DNA of 64,000 nt. It comes from Humulus lupulus. Taxonomy: Eukaryota; Streptophyta; Magnoliopsida; Rosales; Cannabaceae. Of this stretch, positions 11,002 through 23,094 are shown one piece after another. Both the position numbers and the translations under genes were made by a program. The first letter of the stretch is position 1; each line of letters opens with the position of its first letter. Under the pieces are notes generated by a model. The model worked only from the letters and a program-made list of their open reading frames with translations, did no database searches and had not been told where the DNA came from. The DNA lies in contig NC_084799.1 of assembly GCF_963169125.1 (NCBI RefSeq), positions 105,663,143 through 105,727,142 of the forward strand, read 5' to 3'.

Positions 11002-14000
11002 GAGCCAAGGTTTATTGGTGCTGGAGATCGACCGAACATGTACGCTCGCTGTCAGTGACAAGCTCGACTCAGGGTTGGTTGGTATGAATGATTGACATGT
11101 TTGAATATATGTTTGAATGCCCTGTTTGCCTGCTTATTTATATGGAGCATGAGGAATGAGATGACATATGCATGAGATACTGATAGGGCCTGGCCCTTGA
11201 CTGTTGCATGTTGAGATCAATGTGTGCTGAATAACATTATTATGCATGTGGATGAAAATTGGCATAATGGTTCGCATATTGAGCGTATGTGGTTAGTTTT
11301 CTGAATTAAATTCATATGTTATATCTGTTTACTGGCTTGTATGAAGCATGATGAGTGTGGATACACTTAGTGGTGATAGAAATTTGGTAAGCTAAATGTA
11401 TATCATTGTGGACTTGACCTAGTATATGCTTGTGTGTGCATTATACCTGTGGATATTTGGACCTAGTGGTGGTTTGGTTCAGAGTAGGAACCCCAGAGTT
11501 CAGGTGTTGGGTCAGTTTTGACAGGTGAAATTGTGTTGTTGGTTCCTAGAAGGGTTTGGGGACCTGATATTGTGTTTGCAGAGGGGTTTTTAGATATAGG
11601 TTGGAGTTGAGATCTCCAGTTATCCCTGGAAGCAGCAGCAGAGGGTCGCTAGTGTGTGGGTAAGCTGTGGAGTTTGTTAGTCGAGATGGGATAAGTGAAC
11701 AGCGGATTTCTCTGGGGAAATAGCTGATTCCGATGTTTTAACAGTAAGGTTTCAAGTGTTGGTTTACCGTGAAGTATGGTCAGATAAGGGTACTAAATGA
11801 AAGGCTTAAAGGGTGTTATCCTCGGGTTTTGAGGAGAATTCGGACTGACAAGGGATTTATCAATAGACGGGCAGAGTTATTTCCACCCATGGTTAAGAGG
11901 ATGAGAGATCCTGATTAGAGGGTTATGTTAAATGTTGAGGCAGAGGGATGCCTGGAATTGGTACTCGGGCTGAGGTACTGGCTTAATGGGTTAGAAAGAA
12001 CCTAGATGATGAATGGTTAGGAGAGATCTTAAAGACATGATTAGAGCCGTGGAGGCGGGCAAATGTTTAAGTCTGGTTTGGACTGTTAGGGGTAACGACA
12101 GCGTAGATCAATGGGTTTGGTGAATTGGATAGTTCATTTCAGAAATTTATACAGATGGATGTATCTGGAATTGGTGGCAACCCATTTAAGGACATGAGAT
12201 CTGGAATAGTCTAAGGCATTTGGGCTGCTTTGAGGAAAGAGTTTTTGTCTGCATGTGGATGGCGGAGAGGGCCATATTGTTTGAGGAACTGATGGTTGAT
12301 GTATAGAGCATGAGTGCTAGAGCCGCAAGGGCGGTGCTTCCTTTGATGGAATTAGTAAAGATAGATTCGTGATAATCAAGTTGAAAGAACCCCGGATAGT
12401 GTTGTGGCTTTTGGATTGCCAAGAAAAAGGGGAAAAGTCTGACTGATAAGACAGTACTTTTGTTGATAGAACGCAGCGAGGTCGGATTCTCAATTTTGAG
12501 GTAAAAGGACTCCAGACAGTGCTTGGGCACCTAGATTGAGATTGGAAAGAAGCCTGATCGAAAAGGTAGTTATCGAGATGGCGACAGGAACCAGGAGGTT
12601 AATTGGTATGCTCATGAGGAAGAGGATGCCACCTGAGAGGAGGTCAGGTGAGGACATGATTTCTACGTAGAATGACTCGAGATGTTGGGATGGATTTCCA
12701 TGGTGAGGGAACGGAGAACTGGAATGCACCGATACATTCGAGGTTTGAGGCTGAGTCCTCAAGGATGAGTATTTAACTGGCGAGCTTGTGCTTTGGGCAT
12801 GTAGCGAACTAGAAGGGCTCGGTGTTGAGAATGTTCCGCGAGGGAGATGGACATAGAGAGGTTGCCTCAAAGGTGCCATTTGAGAGGCCGAGGACAGTAA
12901 TACTTATGGAGAAGGAATTAGAAACTCTGGCAGATGGATTGTTGAGGATATCATCTGGAGTACGTAAAGGAGACAGAGCTGACCAGTGGGAAATTTATGT
13001 GGGTATGCAAAGAAAGATTTAGGGAATACTTCAAGGTCGGACTACAGATAGGATTGGTATAAGGAATGTTGTAAACGACGGATTGGCCGACAGAAAGTCT
13101 ATTGAAGAAATCGAAGGAATTTGATCTTGGATTAGCCAGAGTGTTATACTGCGTGGATTGCTAGTATCGTCGGGATAGGACGAAAAGTACAAGGTGGGAC
13201 GATGTCCCCAAGAGTTGATCTACGACCTGGTTATTGCCAGTTGGAAACCAAGGATAAAGACTTTTCATGAATTGATTAGGTTGCACCGGGCAGGGTGTGA
13301 GGAATTGGTAACAAGGATTCTGGAACGGTTCGAGCTGCAGCAGCACAGGTAAGTTCTTTAGACAGAGAATGCATGAACGGTGTGGGCAAGTTCCCTTCAA
13401 GCTCACGAACAGTGCATATGGATTACTCCCAGACAGAAATGGTGAGCAAGTGACTATGCGAAAGACGTTTGTACCCAGAAGGCGAAGTCACAGGTAAGGT
13501 TCTACGGAGTATTAGTTTGGATGTCGTCAGGAGTACTCAGATTAGAGCTACAAGGAGAAAGGACAGGTAAGAGAGGATTTGATCTGAAGCCGCGATAAAC
13601 TAATGAAGAACATTTGAAGAACAGAAAGCATCTCAGGACTGGTAAGCGCGTCATCTATTGCATAAGCACCTCCGGAGACAACTACATCAGAGATGAGGAG
13701 AACAGTAAAACTCAAGGTTAGACGGACTGAGTGGTGTCACATCAGAAAGAAATTCAGAAGACAGGTAAGAATTTATTGGTATCTGGCGATGCTGGAATAT
13801 GCGTATGTTTTGATTAAGTAAAGAGTGATTGCATAAAGGACATGATCTATGGTAGGGTTATGGAAATGTGAGATTGCATCACGATTTGGGCACGCCCAGG
13901 AATAAATTGACGCGAGGATGGATTGAACCTAGCGGGAGGCGGCTGAATGGACCATGGTTGATACACTTGGGACGTTAAGTCGACTGTTGTGCATGGCATA

Positions 14001-15411
14001 AGGTACTTAAGTATTGGGTATTAGTAAGAAAGATAGCGTTGAGACACAGAGGTGGTGAAAAGTAGCAGACAAATGATCAGTGTTTGAAATCCTCGATTAA
14101 GCAAGGGAAATTTAATGGGAGGCGTGTATCAGTCAAGGAATAACGCTATAGGCTGTAATGGAGGACAAGGAAACGACTGAGATCGGCATGATGTTAGTAG
14201 GTAATGGTTAGCTGGTGGGTGTCACTGAGCTATGGAATTCAAAGTGTTGGTTTGAGTTGAAACAGGGAAGGACCCTGCTAAGGTGGTACAAGTTAGGATA
14301 CCAGGAATGGATGAAGGATCCAATTAGATTCGATTTATGAATGAGAATTCTGAATGGACATCATTCCACCTCCTAGGGTACGTCGTACCGGGAGGGTCGA
14401 GCGGGTGACAGAACCTAGTGTTTTCCTTTGGACCCTGAGGGGTTAGGTGATGTGGTGGTGCATCGTGGGGATAGACCACAATAGACCTTAAGTAAGGTGT
14501 TTGGACATGAAAAGTTTTAATTCGGTTGTTTGAGTTAATGTTGTTGGGGCAAGTGAACTGGTTTCAGGATAGAACGTCGATGACATTGAATTGAGGCCCT
14601 ATAATATTTTAAATTATTGGAATGGATTTAGAGAACGAAAAGAACAGAGTGGGAACCTGGAATTATCAGTTGATTGCAAGTGGGGTGGCTGTCTGAAAGT
14701 TTATCGGATATCTTAAAGAACTGAGCGCCGAGTAGGCGAATACTTGAAGTATTAAGGGAAGTGTAATCCCTGATGAGTTAGTCGTGGTGGCGGTTGCTGG
14801 TGTCTTGTTAAAGTAACACGACATATGACATGGTAGGAGGCAAAGGGTAGTGAATACTACGATTTGGCATCGGTTCAGAGAGAACCCAAGTGGTTGTTGG
14901 AACTCTTAAGGCAGGAGCGTCTGCCTATTTGAAAGGATTAACAGCTTGTAAATTGATAAGTGTTGAGGAAATAAAGTTCCGGAAGGAAAGAGTTGCGTCT
15001 CTGCATTTTAACAGACGAAGATCTGTAAGGTGTTCAGAGAAAGAAGGGAGAGTTCTGACTCTTAATTCAGCATAAGATTCTGAAGTTTTACCAAGGATTA
15101 GGCCAACGGGGCCTACCAATTGATCCCACCTAGTAGAGGTGACGAATTTTGAGTATCTTTGGAATCAGGAATAAGACGATGAATTGGTCATTGTAATCTA
15201 GGCAGACCCTGAGGTTTCTGCAGGGTTGCGGTGTAAACAAGAAGCTATCGAGAGTATGGATATTAGAGGAAATCTTGAGGGGCAAGATTGTTACTCTTGT
15301 GAGAGTGTTGTTGAAAAGTAAAGTAAAGGCGGTGGGCCTTGGAAATTATGGTCAGAGTTGCGGGTTTACTGACTAATGTGTTTGGATAAATTTCGAGGAC
15401 GAAATTTTTAT
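11002..15411 (+). other. Non-coding interior of the LARD-like element
   Basis: About 4.4 kb of purine-rich + strand with only short frames and no recognisable gag, protease, RT or integrase motif. Four exact ACAGGTAAG sequences (13345, 13490, 13563, 13761) match the plant splice-donor consensus. The interior may be a heavily diverged former coding region or unrelated filler; I could not align it to any gypsy protein by eye. Confidence 0.7.
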
Positions 15412-15424
15412 GAGGAGGGGATAG
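15412..15424 (+). promoter_or_regulatory. Polypurine tract of the LARD-like element
   Basis: GAGGAGGGGATAG directly before the 3' LTR; primes plus-strand synthesis. Confidence 0.85.
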
Positions 15425-15425
15425 T

Positions 15426-17694
15426 TGTAACGACCCAAAATCGCTATTAAGGCTTAAGGGCCTTGATTAGTGTGCCAGGAGGGCATGTTGGGATTTATGT
15501 GTGATTTTATGAGTTAAATGCATGGTTATGATTTAAAGCATGTTATTTGACTAATTGTTTATCTGAGATGCATGACTATGTGTATTAGTATGCATGTAGG
15601 CCCTGATTGTGTTTGAAGGGCATAATTGTAATTTTAGCCGCTGAGGGCATATATGTGATAATTGTATTCCGTGATTTGTACCACGTGAGTGTGGTGGTAT
15701 TATTTTGATGCACGTGCCGAGACGGTCCTAGAGAGCAAATTAACTTAAGAGTCACAACGGGATTTCTATACCCGGCTCGGGAGGAGCCTAGGGGTACTTC
15801 GGGAATTTTATGGCTAAGATTGAGATTTAGCGGGTAATGGTTATTGGCGATTGAGTAACCTGGGTAACCATTAGTTACTACTTAGAGTAACAAGTTCTAG
15901 ATAGAAAATGGTAGAAATGAAATAGAAGTAAAAGGACTTAAGTGCCCTTGAGGTTAGTTGGGAAAGGATAGGCAAGGAGGGGTAAAATGGTCATTTGGCT
16001 GGGAATTGGATATATGGCAGCTGGGTATTAAGGGGTACACGGTTTGGGGCTTGGTCATTTGATGCTTTGATAATTTGAAGAGAAGAAGAAGGAGAGGGAA
16101 AAAGCTAGGGCATGAAGAAGAAGAAGGGAGCTGAAACTTGAAGACTAAGGGGATGAACCAAGGAAGCTTAAGGTTGGATTCTTGATTGAGGTAAGAGTTT
16201 TAAACATCCTTGGGTTTTCTTTTCTGTTGTGGTTTAAGATTTTGAAGCCATGGTTTAGGTTTGTCAAGCTTGGGTTGTGTTTTTGGCCTTTGGGTTTGAG
16301 TTTTCTGAAATTTGGAATCAAATGGGTGATTTTGAGTGTGATTGTGTTATTGAGTTGGGTTATGATGTTTATGGGTTGATGTATGGTCTATTTGGAGTTT
16401 TGAGTTGGTTTTGGAGCTTGGGTGTGAGTTTGGGACGATTTGGGAGGTTTTAGCTCGGAGAAAATGCAGGGGAAAAACCCAGAATTCTGGGTCTGCGAAG
16501 GCGTGCCGCGACACAGGTTTTTCGTGCCGCGGCGAAGGAGTCCCTGACTGATGTGTGCCGCGGCACAAGAAAGTTGTGCCGCGGCACAAGGCAAATTTCA
16601 GGTTCACATTTTTGGCAATTTTAGGCCTTTGCTCCGGGGGTTCGGGGGATGTCTCCGGGGTGTTGTTTTAAGGTTTTAGAGGTCCCGAGAGTGCGGGATT
16701 GGTCCCGGGAAGTGGTTTTGGGTTGATTAGTATTGAGGGATGTTTCTTGTGTGTTGTGACTAGGTTGTTGGTGAGGCTCGTGCTAGAGGACCGTGCTCGC
16801 GGCTTTAGTGCATCAGGAGGCTCGGAATACAGGTAAGAAAACTATAACACCCGAGGTTAGGGCATGGCCCCAGATTGTATTATGTGCAAATGTTTAACCT
16901 TAAATGAATCATGATGTGTGTGAATGATTATTTCAAATGTACTATATGTGTGATTATGATGAAATGAACGGCAAGGGCCGAGTACGGCGTAAGCCGGGGC
17001 GGCCGTGGGCCGAGTACGGCGTAAGCCGGGGCGGCCGTGGGCCGAAAGTAACACCTAGCACATGGGATGCTATAATCAGGGCGGGGCCCGGTGGATACAT
17101 GTGTTATGCTATATTCAGGGTGGGACCCAAGGGATACATGAGTTATCCTCGCGGTGAGAACCGATACCCCAGGCTTCGGTAAGGCTCTGGGGCGGCTTGG
17201 CCGTGTTTGCTTAGTCTAATGATTGACTTGTTTATTGTGGATTATCTGTTATGATAAATTGTATACATTGCATATGTTATGTTCTGCATGAGTTTTCTTG
17301 CTGGGCTTCGGCTCACGGGTGCTCTGTGTTGCAGGTAAGGGCAATGACTGAGTCAACCAACCATGAGTACGGAGAGCGTGAAGCGACGCGTACATGTTTG
17401 GCCTGCCCGACTGCTTTGGTTGGGGGTTTATTCGAAAATGGCTGTAATAATCTATGATTTTATGATTTCTTAACTGTAACCTTATTTCAAGATATGATCA
17501 GTTTTCAAACCTTATTTTGGGATCCCAAATGTTTAATGATAGAAGTTTTAATGAAACGACGCATTTTCAAAGATTACAGCCTTAACTTTTAATTAGTCAC
17601 AATTTTGCTCAAAACCTCGGTTAGCGAGTTCATTGCACACTATTTCGCCTTCAAAACTCACTTAGTAACGGCTCTAAGGAAGTAGGGCGTTACA
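15426..17694 (+). repeat. 3' LTR of the young LARD-like element
   Basis: 2269 bp, nearly identical to the 5' LTR. Differences seen: an A/C change near 16889, an A/G near 17066, a T/C near 17211, an A/C near 17442, and a tandem duplication of 32 bp (16978-17041). The GTGCCGCGGCAC cluster recurs at 16503-16587. Confidence 0.92.
16978..17041. repeat. 32-bp tandem duplication private to the 3' LTR
   Basis: A GC-rich 32-mer starting CCGAGTACGGCGTAAGCC occurs once in the 5' LTR and twice here, accounting for the whole length difference between the LTRs. Confidence 0.92.
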
Positions 17695-17699
17695 CGGAA

Positions 17700-18823
17700 A
17701 GTGCCTCTATTTTTCGATCACTCTAGGCGGCCTCGCAGAAGAATGGTGGAAGAGACTCAAGCCAGGGTCTATCCAATCCTAGTCAGGACTACCATCAGCA
17801 TTTCGCAAACAGTTTGTGGCCGCCATGAGAATGGACATGCAAATTAGTGCCCTCGCCAACATTAAACAGCTCCCTGCGGAGACACTGAGAGCCTACATCC
17901 AGCGTTTCACCGAAGAGGCCTCCAAGACCAAGGTGGACGATGGGAAACGCCAGGTGGCGCTGCAGTCCGGGATTCGGGCCGGGTCCCCCCTCTGGGATGA
18001 TATGCAACGTAGCAAGGCGGCTACCCTAGAAGAGTTCATAAGGAGGGCACAAGGATTCATCAATTGGGAAGAGGCCCAAATTCAGGTATTCGAATGGCAG
18101 CCGACACCTCAGCCCAATGGCCAAACATTTCCAGGATACGGGGTGCAGTTTCCGGCGCAACAGTACGTCGCTCCCCCGCTTACCCCAGGATCGGCGGCCG
18201 CGCCCGGGATGACCTTCACCACGCCCACGGTGTACGGTCCTGCCTCTTCAGGATATGTTCCAGTCCAGTCCTCCCCCTTTTCCAGATATGGAGCCACACC
18301 GGTCGGGTACAGCGGTGCCCCCGTCGGAGCCCAGTCGTCCCAAGCAAGGGGAACTGAGGCAAGTGTAAATCCCTCCCCGGGGAAGAGATCCGGCAAGGGC
18401 CAAAACTGGGCTGAGCCGACTAAGAAAGGTAAGAGGGGCTATGAGCCCCAATATTCAGAGTACACCAACTTGGTGGACACTAGGGAGAACATCTTCCTGG
18501 CCACAGAAAGGGCGGTTCATTACTGGAAGCCTACCCCCATGTTTAAAGGAGGAAGGAATCCGAGAGATACCAGGAAACGGTGTGCTTACCATAAGGATGT
18601 GGGCCACACTACTGAAGAGTGTCGACAACTCAAGGACGAGATTGAGAATTTGATCAAGTTGGGGCATCTCCACCAGTGGATCAAGATGCCCGTGGGAGTC
18701 CCGAGCCTGTCATCAGTCCCCAGAAAATTCACGGTCTTGGGTGCACCCGGAGCATGTCCCCCTCAGGGAGGATATGCAAAAGGTCTGGCAGCACAGGCCC
18801 CTCAGGGGCTCCCCACTGTGTAA
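17700..18823 (+). pseudogene. gag: gag, C-terminal part (Tat-like element)
   Basis: This continues the gag frame broken at 8750. Right after the target duplication the frame gives the hallmark gag block with GGLAEEWWKRLKPGSI, a stop codon near 17782, then SAFRKQFVAAM and a long open stretch to the stop at 18821-18823. The region 17816-18065 is the retrotransposon gag core (LRAYIQRFTEEA, ATLEEFIRRAQGFINWEE). It is followed by a Pro/Gly/Ala/Gln-rich linker and the C-terminal zinc-type motif with CAYHKDVGHTTEEC and CRQLKDEIENLI (about 18588-18655), typical of Tat Gag. The GTG at 17816 is not a real start, since the frame is open upstream. Gag ends without a following protease. Confidence 0.82.
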
Positions 18824-19337
18824 GCACCTGGACCTGGAGTGCCTTATCCATCCGGGACGGCACCCCCTGAGTGGATGGCCATGTGGCCACCATCTCGGGC
18901 AGGCCTCATCTAGGAGGGCCGTCCAGGAATGATCAGAAATGCTACATTAGCGAGCTCGACCACGATCAGGCGGTTTGTGCTCTGGTTCAGACTTCACCAA
19001 GTATCGATGCCTCTGGGATCGCTCCATCTGCCTCTTCATCATCCAGGGGCTCCGCGTCAGCTTTCTCCTTGGCCTCAAATTTGGCTCTCTTCGTGGCAGG
19101 GTCAGGATAGAGCAGAAGGTTCATGCTCTTGTCCGGGACCCAGGCCATATAGATGGCCTCATCGAAAGTGATGTGCAACATATCATCCACCTGCTTTTTT
19201 TCGTAGTGGGTCTCCTCGTGCGCCTTCACCTCCTTGTGAAGCAAGCCATCCAGCTCATGGATCCGGGCCTCCAGACCTTTGACCCTCTCCCGGTCCTAGG
19301 TGAACCAAGTCACCGCCGCCTCCTGTGAAGCCTTTAC

Positions 19338-20150
19338 TCAGAGAAGCTCTGCCTCCAGACTGGCCATCCGCTCACCAGCCTCGGCTTCTTTCTGGGACAG
19401 AGCCTCTTCAAGCTGAAACTTGACCCGGTCGAACTCCGCGCGGTCCACTTTGGCCTGAGTAACCGCGTTGGCCGGGGACGCTTTCGCCTGAGTTGTCTCC
19501 TTGGCCAAGGCCTCCTTGGTGGCTTCTCTTTGATTCACTGCCGCCTCCAGCTCCAGCTGGAGCATCTTCATCTTCATGGCAGCCTCGACCACCAGGTCAG
19601 AATTCCGATGGGATAATAGGGCATCCTGGAAAAAAGCAATGTTAGAAGAGTCCTTACTGAGCAAAGAAAAGGAGAAGGAGAACATGCAAAGAAAACTTAT
19701 AGCGGTGGCTTGGTGGCGGAAAGCTTGGGAAATGAACAACATGTCCTGGTTGGCGATGGTGGCATATCACTTCAGTTGAAGATTGGACGTGGTATTCCCC
19801 ACTTGATCCAGCAGATCTGCCGCGAATGGGGCCGTGTCCTGCCCCAGCTTGGGGTGGAAACCTGTCTCGGCAACCAGCCGATCCACGATTGGCTGAGGGG
19901 CACTGAAGGTTGCCGGGCAATCAGGGAATTCAACCTGACGACGAATCATCAGGGCCTTATAAATCTCCTCCCTCCTTTCCCGTCCACTCTTCCAGGTCCG
20001 GGAAATGAGTTTGGACTGCTCGTCCCGCAAGACGGCCTCCCCCTCCTCAGGCAATGCTAGGTGGATGGGAAGAGTCGGCGCTGCCGAAACTTCTTTAGTG
20101 GCAATGTGACTCTCCCCGAATGACTCCCCAGCCGAACCAGCCCGCCTCAT
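19338..20150 (-). pseudogene. Coiled-coil region of the antisense gene
   Basis: Two adjoining minus-strand blocks. The first (20150-19767) has TWKSGRERREEIYKALMIRR and a PQPIVDRLVAETGF segment. The second (19742-19338) is rich in Ala, Glu, Lys, Gln and Leu with heptad spacing (MLQLELEAAVNQREATKEAL, RVKFQLEEALSQKEAEAGER), a likely coiled coil. Coiled coils in the C-terminal half are usual for this gene type. Confidence 0.55.
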
Positions 20151-21178
20151 CTGGACCCTCTTGTTTCTTGGTTCTGCCTCCTCCGCGCCTAAGTCTGCGG
20201 CTTTTTTCCCGGAGCTCTAGCTTGCCGCTGGTGCTAGCTCCAGGTCAATCACTGGGGGGTGAGCGGGAAGCTCGGGGACAGTGGCCGGGCCAACGGCCGT
20301 GATCGAAACCGCTGCCAGGGCCACGTTGCTGGGTTGAGGCTCCGGTCCTAGCGTCTCTTTGCTATGTTGAAGCTCCGGCCCTGACGCCTTCTTGGACGTT
20401 TTCTTGGCCGCGGCCCTCACCTTGGTAGCCCGGATCTTGAGGAGCTGCTTCATATCAGAGTCTTCTGAAATAAACACAAATAAAATAGTTAGTACAATAA
20501 ACAAGCAAACAAGGAAGTCAAGACTAAGAGTGACCTGGGACGAACCCTTATTTAGGCCCCAGACCTGACTCAATTCATCTAACACGAAAGAATAGACTCG
20601 GTCCCCCATGTCATCCGGGTGTAGAAAGTTCCCGTATTGCAGAAACCCGGACAAGTACATGAGGACTTCTGAGCCTACGGGAATGGGAGACGAAGGTCTC
20701 ATTTCCCCGTCAGCCCCGAACACAGGGCCTCGGTGTGCTAGCCTATCCCTAGCTAAGTCTCCAACTTGGGGAGCATAAGTCAAAATCATAGGTGAGTTAC
20801 CTCGCCCTGATGCGCTAGCCCCAGGGGTCCCCGTATTCGGCTGCCCCTCGCCGAAGAGGGCTTCTAGCTCCTCAGAGGTGGCCGCCTTCCTCGGCTGAGC
20901 CTGGTCACTCTTTCGCTTGGCTGCATCTGCCAGCGCCGCTTCCTCTATGGCCCTGATGTGTTCCAGGGCTAGCTCCTCCCTCAGCGTGGGGTCTTTCTCG
21001 CATTGTATCCCCCGGAGGCTCAGGGCCTAGATCGTTTGGTGGGCTGTGAGCATTCCGATCACTCGGAGGTTGTCAGTGTTGACATAGCCCCCTACGTCCA
21101 GGTCCTCCGCACTTAGCTCGGAGTAAAGCTTCTGCCGATCGAGGATGAACTGGGAGAGGGGAGTCTGGGCAAATGGTT

Positions 21179-21856
21179 CTACCACCCGAGATGGTGTGGT
21201 GAGAATAAAAGAAAGAGGAAGAAAAAAGGACAAAGACTAGAAAAAGGGACAGGAAACCACTTACCCACTCGCTGGAAGTCTAGCATCAGTGTGGGGTTCT
21301 TCTCTATGAGGAACTCGAACGTCATGAAACAATAGTGTCGGACGTTCGGGGGATGCTTCCAGGCGCTGGTTGGAGCGGGGTAGTTACCCCGCGGTTTGAG
21401 CCTATAGAATCCGTCCAAGGTCTTGTCCTTGACGTTGACCTGCGACTCCATCTTGTAGAAGTACAAGATTTCTGCGGGGGTCGGCTCTAGGATCTCCCTC
21501 GTGAAGTAGAAGACGTGCCATCCCGCAAGCAATCGGTATGCTTGGGGCAGAAGCTGGAAGGGTGCGATCTCCACGAATGTCAGGAACCGAACGAAGTAAT
21601 CATGTAGCGGGAGCGTAGCCCCTGCACTGATGTGGCCTACGCTCTAGGCCCCGAACCCATTCACAGAGGTGTGGGCCCTCTCCTCTTTCCTTGCCAGGCA
21701 GTTATGGAATAGCCTGGGAGTCAACTTCACGCCCAAGCGCTTCTCCAGGGCGTACAACATCTGATAGTTCTGGAATAAGTTCGGCACCACATCTATCTCC
21801 CACCTGTTGCCTTTGTTGTCTTGGACCCAAGGAGAGTGATAGGGGCTTTATTGACT
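21179..21856 (-). pseudogene. Transposase_28-like domain of the antisense gene
   Basis: Read on the minus strand, the block includes YQMLYALEKRLGVKLTP, then GHISAGATLPLHDYF, then FVEIAPFQLLPQAYRLLAGW, then ILEPTPAEILYFYKM and a GFYRLKPRG segment. This order of P-F-Q-L-x-P, an L/F-rich helix and a Y/F-rich strand is the pattern of the plant 'putative gypsy type transposon' domain. A stop codon near 21645 splits it. Similar residues occur on the + strand at 55706-56311, a second copy of this gene type. The family call is by pattern memory, not by alignment. Confidence 0.55.
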
Positions 21857-23077
21857 TCCTCCTCCTAATGAAGGGTGATGCCCGATGTCATGGCTGGTGA
21901 TCTGGGGGCAAAATAGAGAAACAAACCAGGCAGTCAGTACCGAAACCCAAGAAGGTTGGTTAAGGTACGGGGGCTCTCCTATGCACTTCTTGGAAGAGTC
22001 CCCTCCGGATCAGGCCCGGGATAACCAGGGATCCACAAGAGCCTAATCGGGAACAAACAGTAGGCTACACTCCTAATCCGGCCCATCGCCGCTTATCCGG
22101 GAATCAAGTGGACCCCGAAAAGGGCCTAGAGCGGCCCGGCCCAGGCTGTCTTTCCCTAACACTAAGTCTAAACACAGGCAAGGTCTAGCAGCCTAAGCAT
22201 ATAAGCAAAATGACAGGAAATCTACGTTTTCCTTTGTATAAAGGTGCAAAGGTGAAAGGCAGAGAAACTTACTATAAGTTGCTGGTCGTGAAAAATGGTG
22301 GTTTTCCGGTGGCAAGGACAGCAGAATCTCAGTCCTGAAATGGTGGAGACGATTCAGGAACTCGTCAAAAGGGCAGGCTGGCGGCGTCTGCTTGGGCAAA
22401 GGTGTAGATATTGGAACCGTTGGAAAAAGGCGACGGCGCAGGCGGAGCAGACGGTGGAAGATATCTTCAGCAAGCTCGGTCATAAATAAATCCTTCGAGT
22501 TCTTTGACTGACTTGAGAGTGTAAAGGTTTCAAACCTGGGGGGTATTTATAAGAGCCCAGGTGATGAATTTTGATTTAGCGGTTGGGATCGGTCCCCCCA
22601 TCGGACGACCCAGGATTGTGCAGGGGCATTAATGGATCCACTCAAGTGCTGGATCAAGGTACCCCCGAGACGCGATCTGCGCCACTCTGATTCGACGTCC
22701 CAGAGAGAGAGGCTCTTTAAAGGTCGCCCCATCCTACGGTCTTCCTTGTCCCAGAAGTAATAATGGAAAGTGCCCGTGCGGATGGGATGCCTCGTGATTC
22801 GAGCTGCCTTAATAGCCCTAGCCTAGCGACCCTTGAGGTGGTTGTTGACCTTTTAGGATCAAGTGCCATCGATGCAACAGTTGCTAGGAGACACGTGTAC
22901 CCTTCGTCATGAACTAGGGCAGTGGTAAATGAACCCGGACCCGGTAAATGGTCCGGGCTCCGCAATGGTACGGCATGCGGTGCCCCTTGCCACAGACCAG
23001 TTGCTTTGATAAGGAACCGGGAAGAATGCCGAGAGGATCTGGGACAGATACAAGCCTCCACCGCGCAAGCCCGGATG

Positions 23078-23094
23078 AAGGCTTGGGGGGTAAA
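23078..23094 (+). promoter_or_regulatory. Polypurine tract of the Tat-like element
   Basis: AAGGCTTGGGGGGTAAA immediately before the 3' LTR start TGTTATC. Confidence 0.75.

Larger units (their letters stand above)
8750..17694 (+). mobile_element. Young gypsy-type LTR element without coding capacity (LARD-like), nested in gag
   Basis: LTRs of 2237 bp (8750-10986) and 2269 bp (15426-17694) begin TGTAACGACCC and end GTAGGGCGTTACA. A perfect 5-bp target duplication, CGGAA, lies at 8745-8749 and 17695-17699. A tRNA-Met primer-binding site follows the 5' LTR, and a polypurine tract precedes the 3' LTR. The ending AATTTCGAGGACGAAATTTTTATG next to the polypurine tract, and the long LTRs, fit the Tekay/Del group of plant chromoviruses. 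The 4.4-kb interior has no ORF above about 130 codons and no recognisable gag or pol, so movement needed proteins in trans. By eye the LTRs differ at only about four positions plus one 32-bp duplication, so insertion was recent. Confidence 0.9.
18987..22483 (-). pseudogene. Antisense accessory gene of the Tat-like element (multi-block)
   Basis: On the minus strand a chain of open blocks covers nearly the whole space between gag and the 3' LTR: 22483-22193, about 21850-21179, 20789-20217, 20150-19767, 19742-19338 and 19244-18987. They lie in different frames, consistent with introns plus decay. Order from the start: a basic N-terminal block; a block resembling the plant 'putative gypsy type transposon' domain (Pfam Transposase_28); an Ala/Lys/Pro-rich middle; a coiled coil; and an acidic C-terminal block with VDDMLHITFDEAIYMAW. 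Comparable antisense ORFs are known in Grande and Retand; their function is unsettled. I infer transcription from the 3' side. At least one stop (near 21645) suggests decay. Confidence 0.65.

Noticed and set aside
17816..17818. GTG as start of a 335-residue protein
   Set aside because: Coding similarity to gag continues upstream of it, across a stop and the target duplication; it is an internal codon.
18064..18932. Several alternate-frame ORFs of 63-97 codons
   Set aside because: They overlap the gag C-terminal frame, which has clear family motifs.
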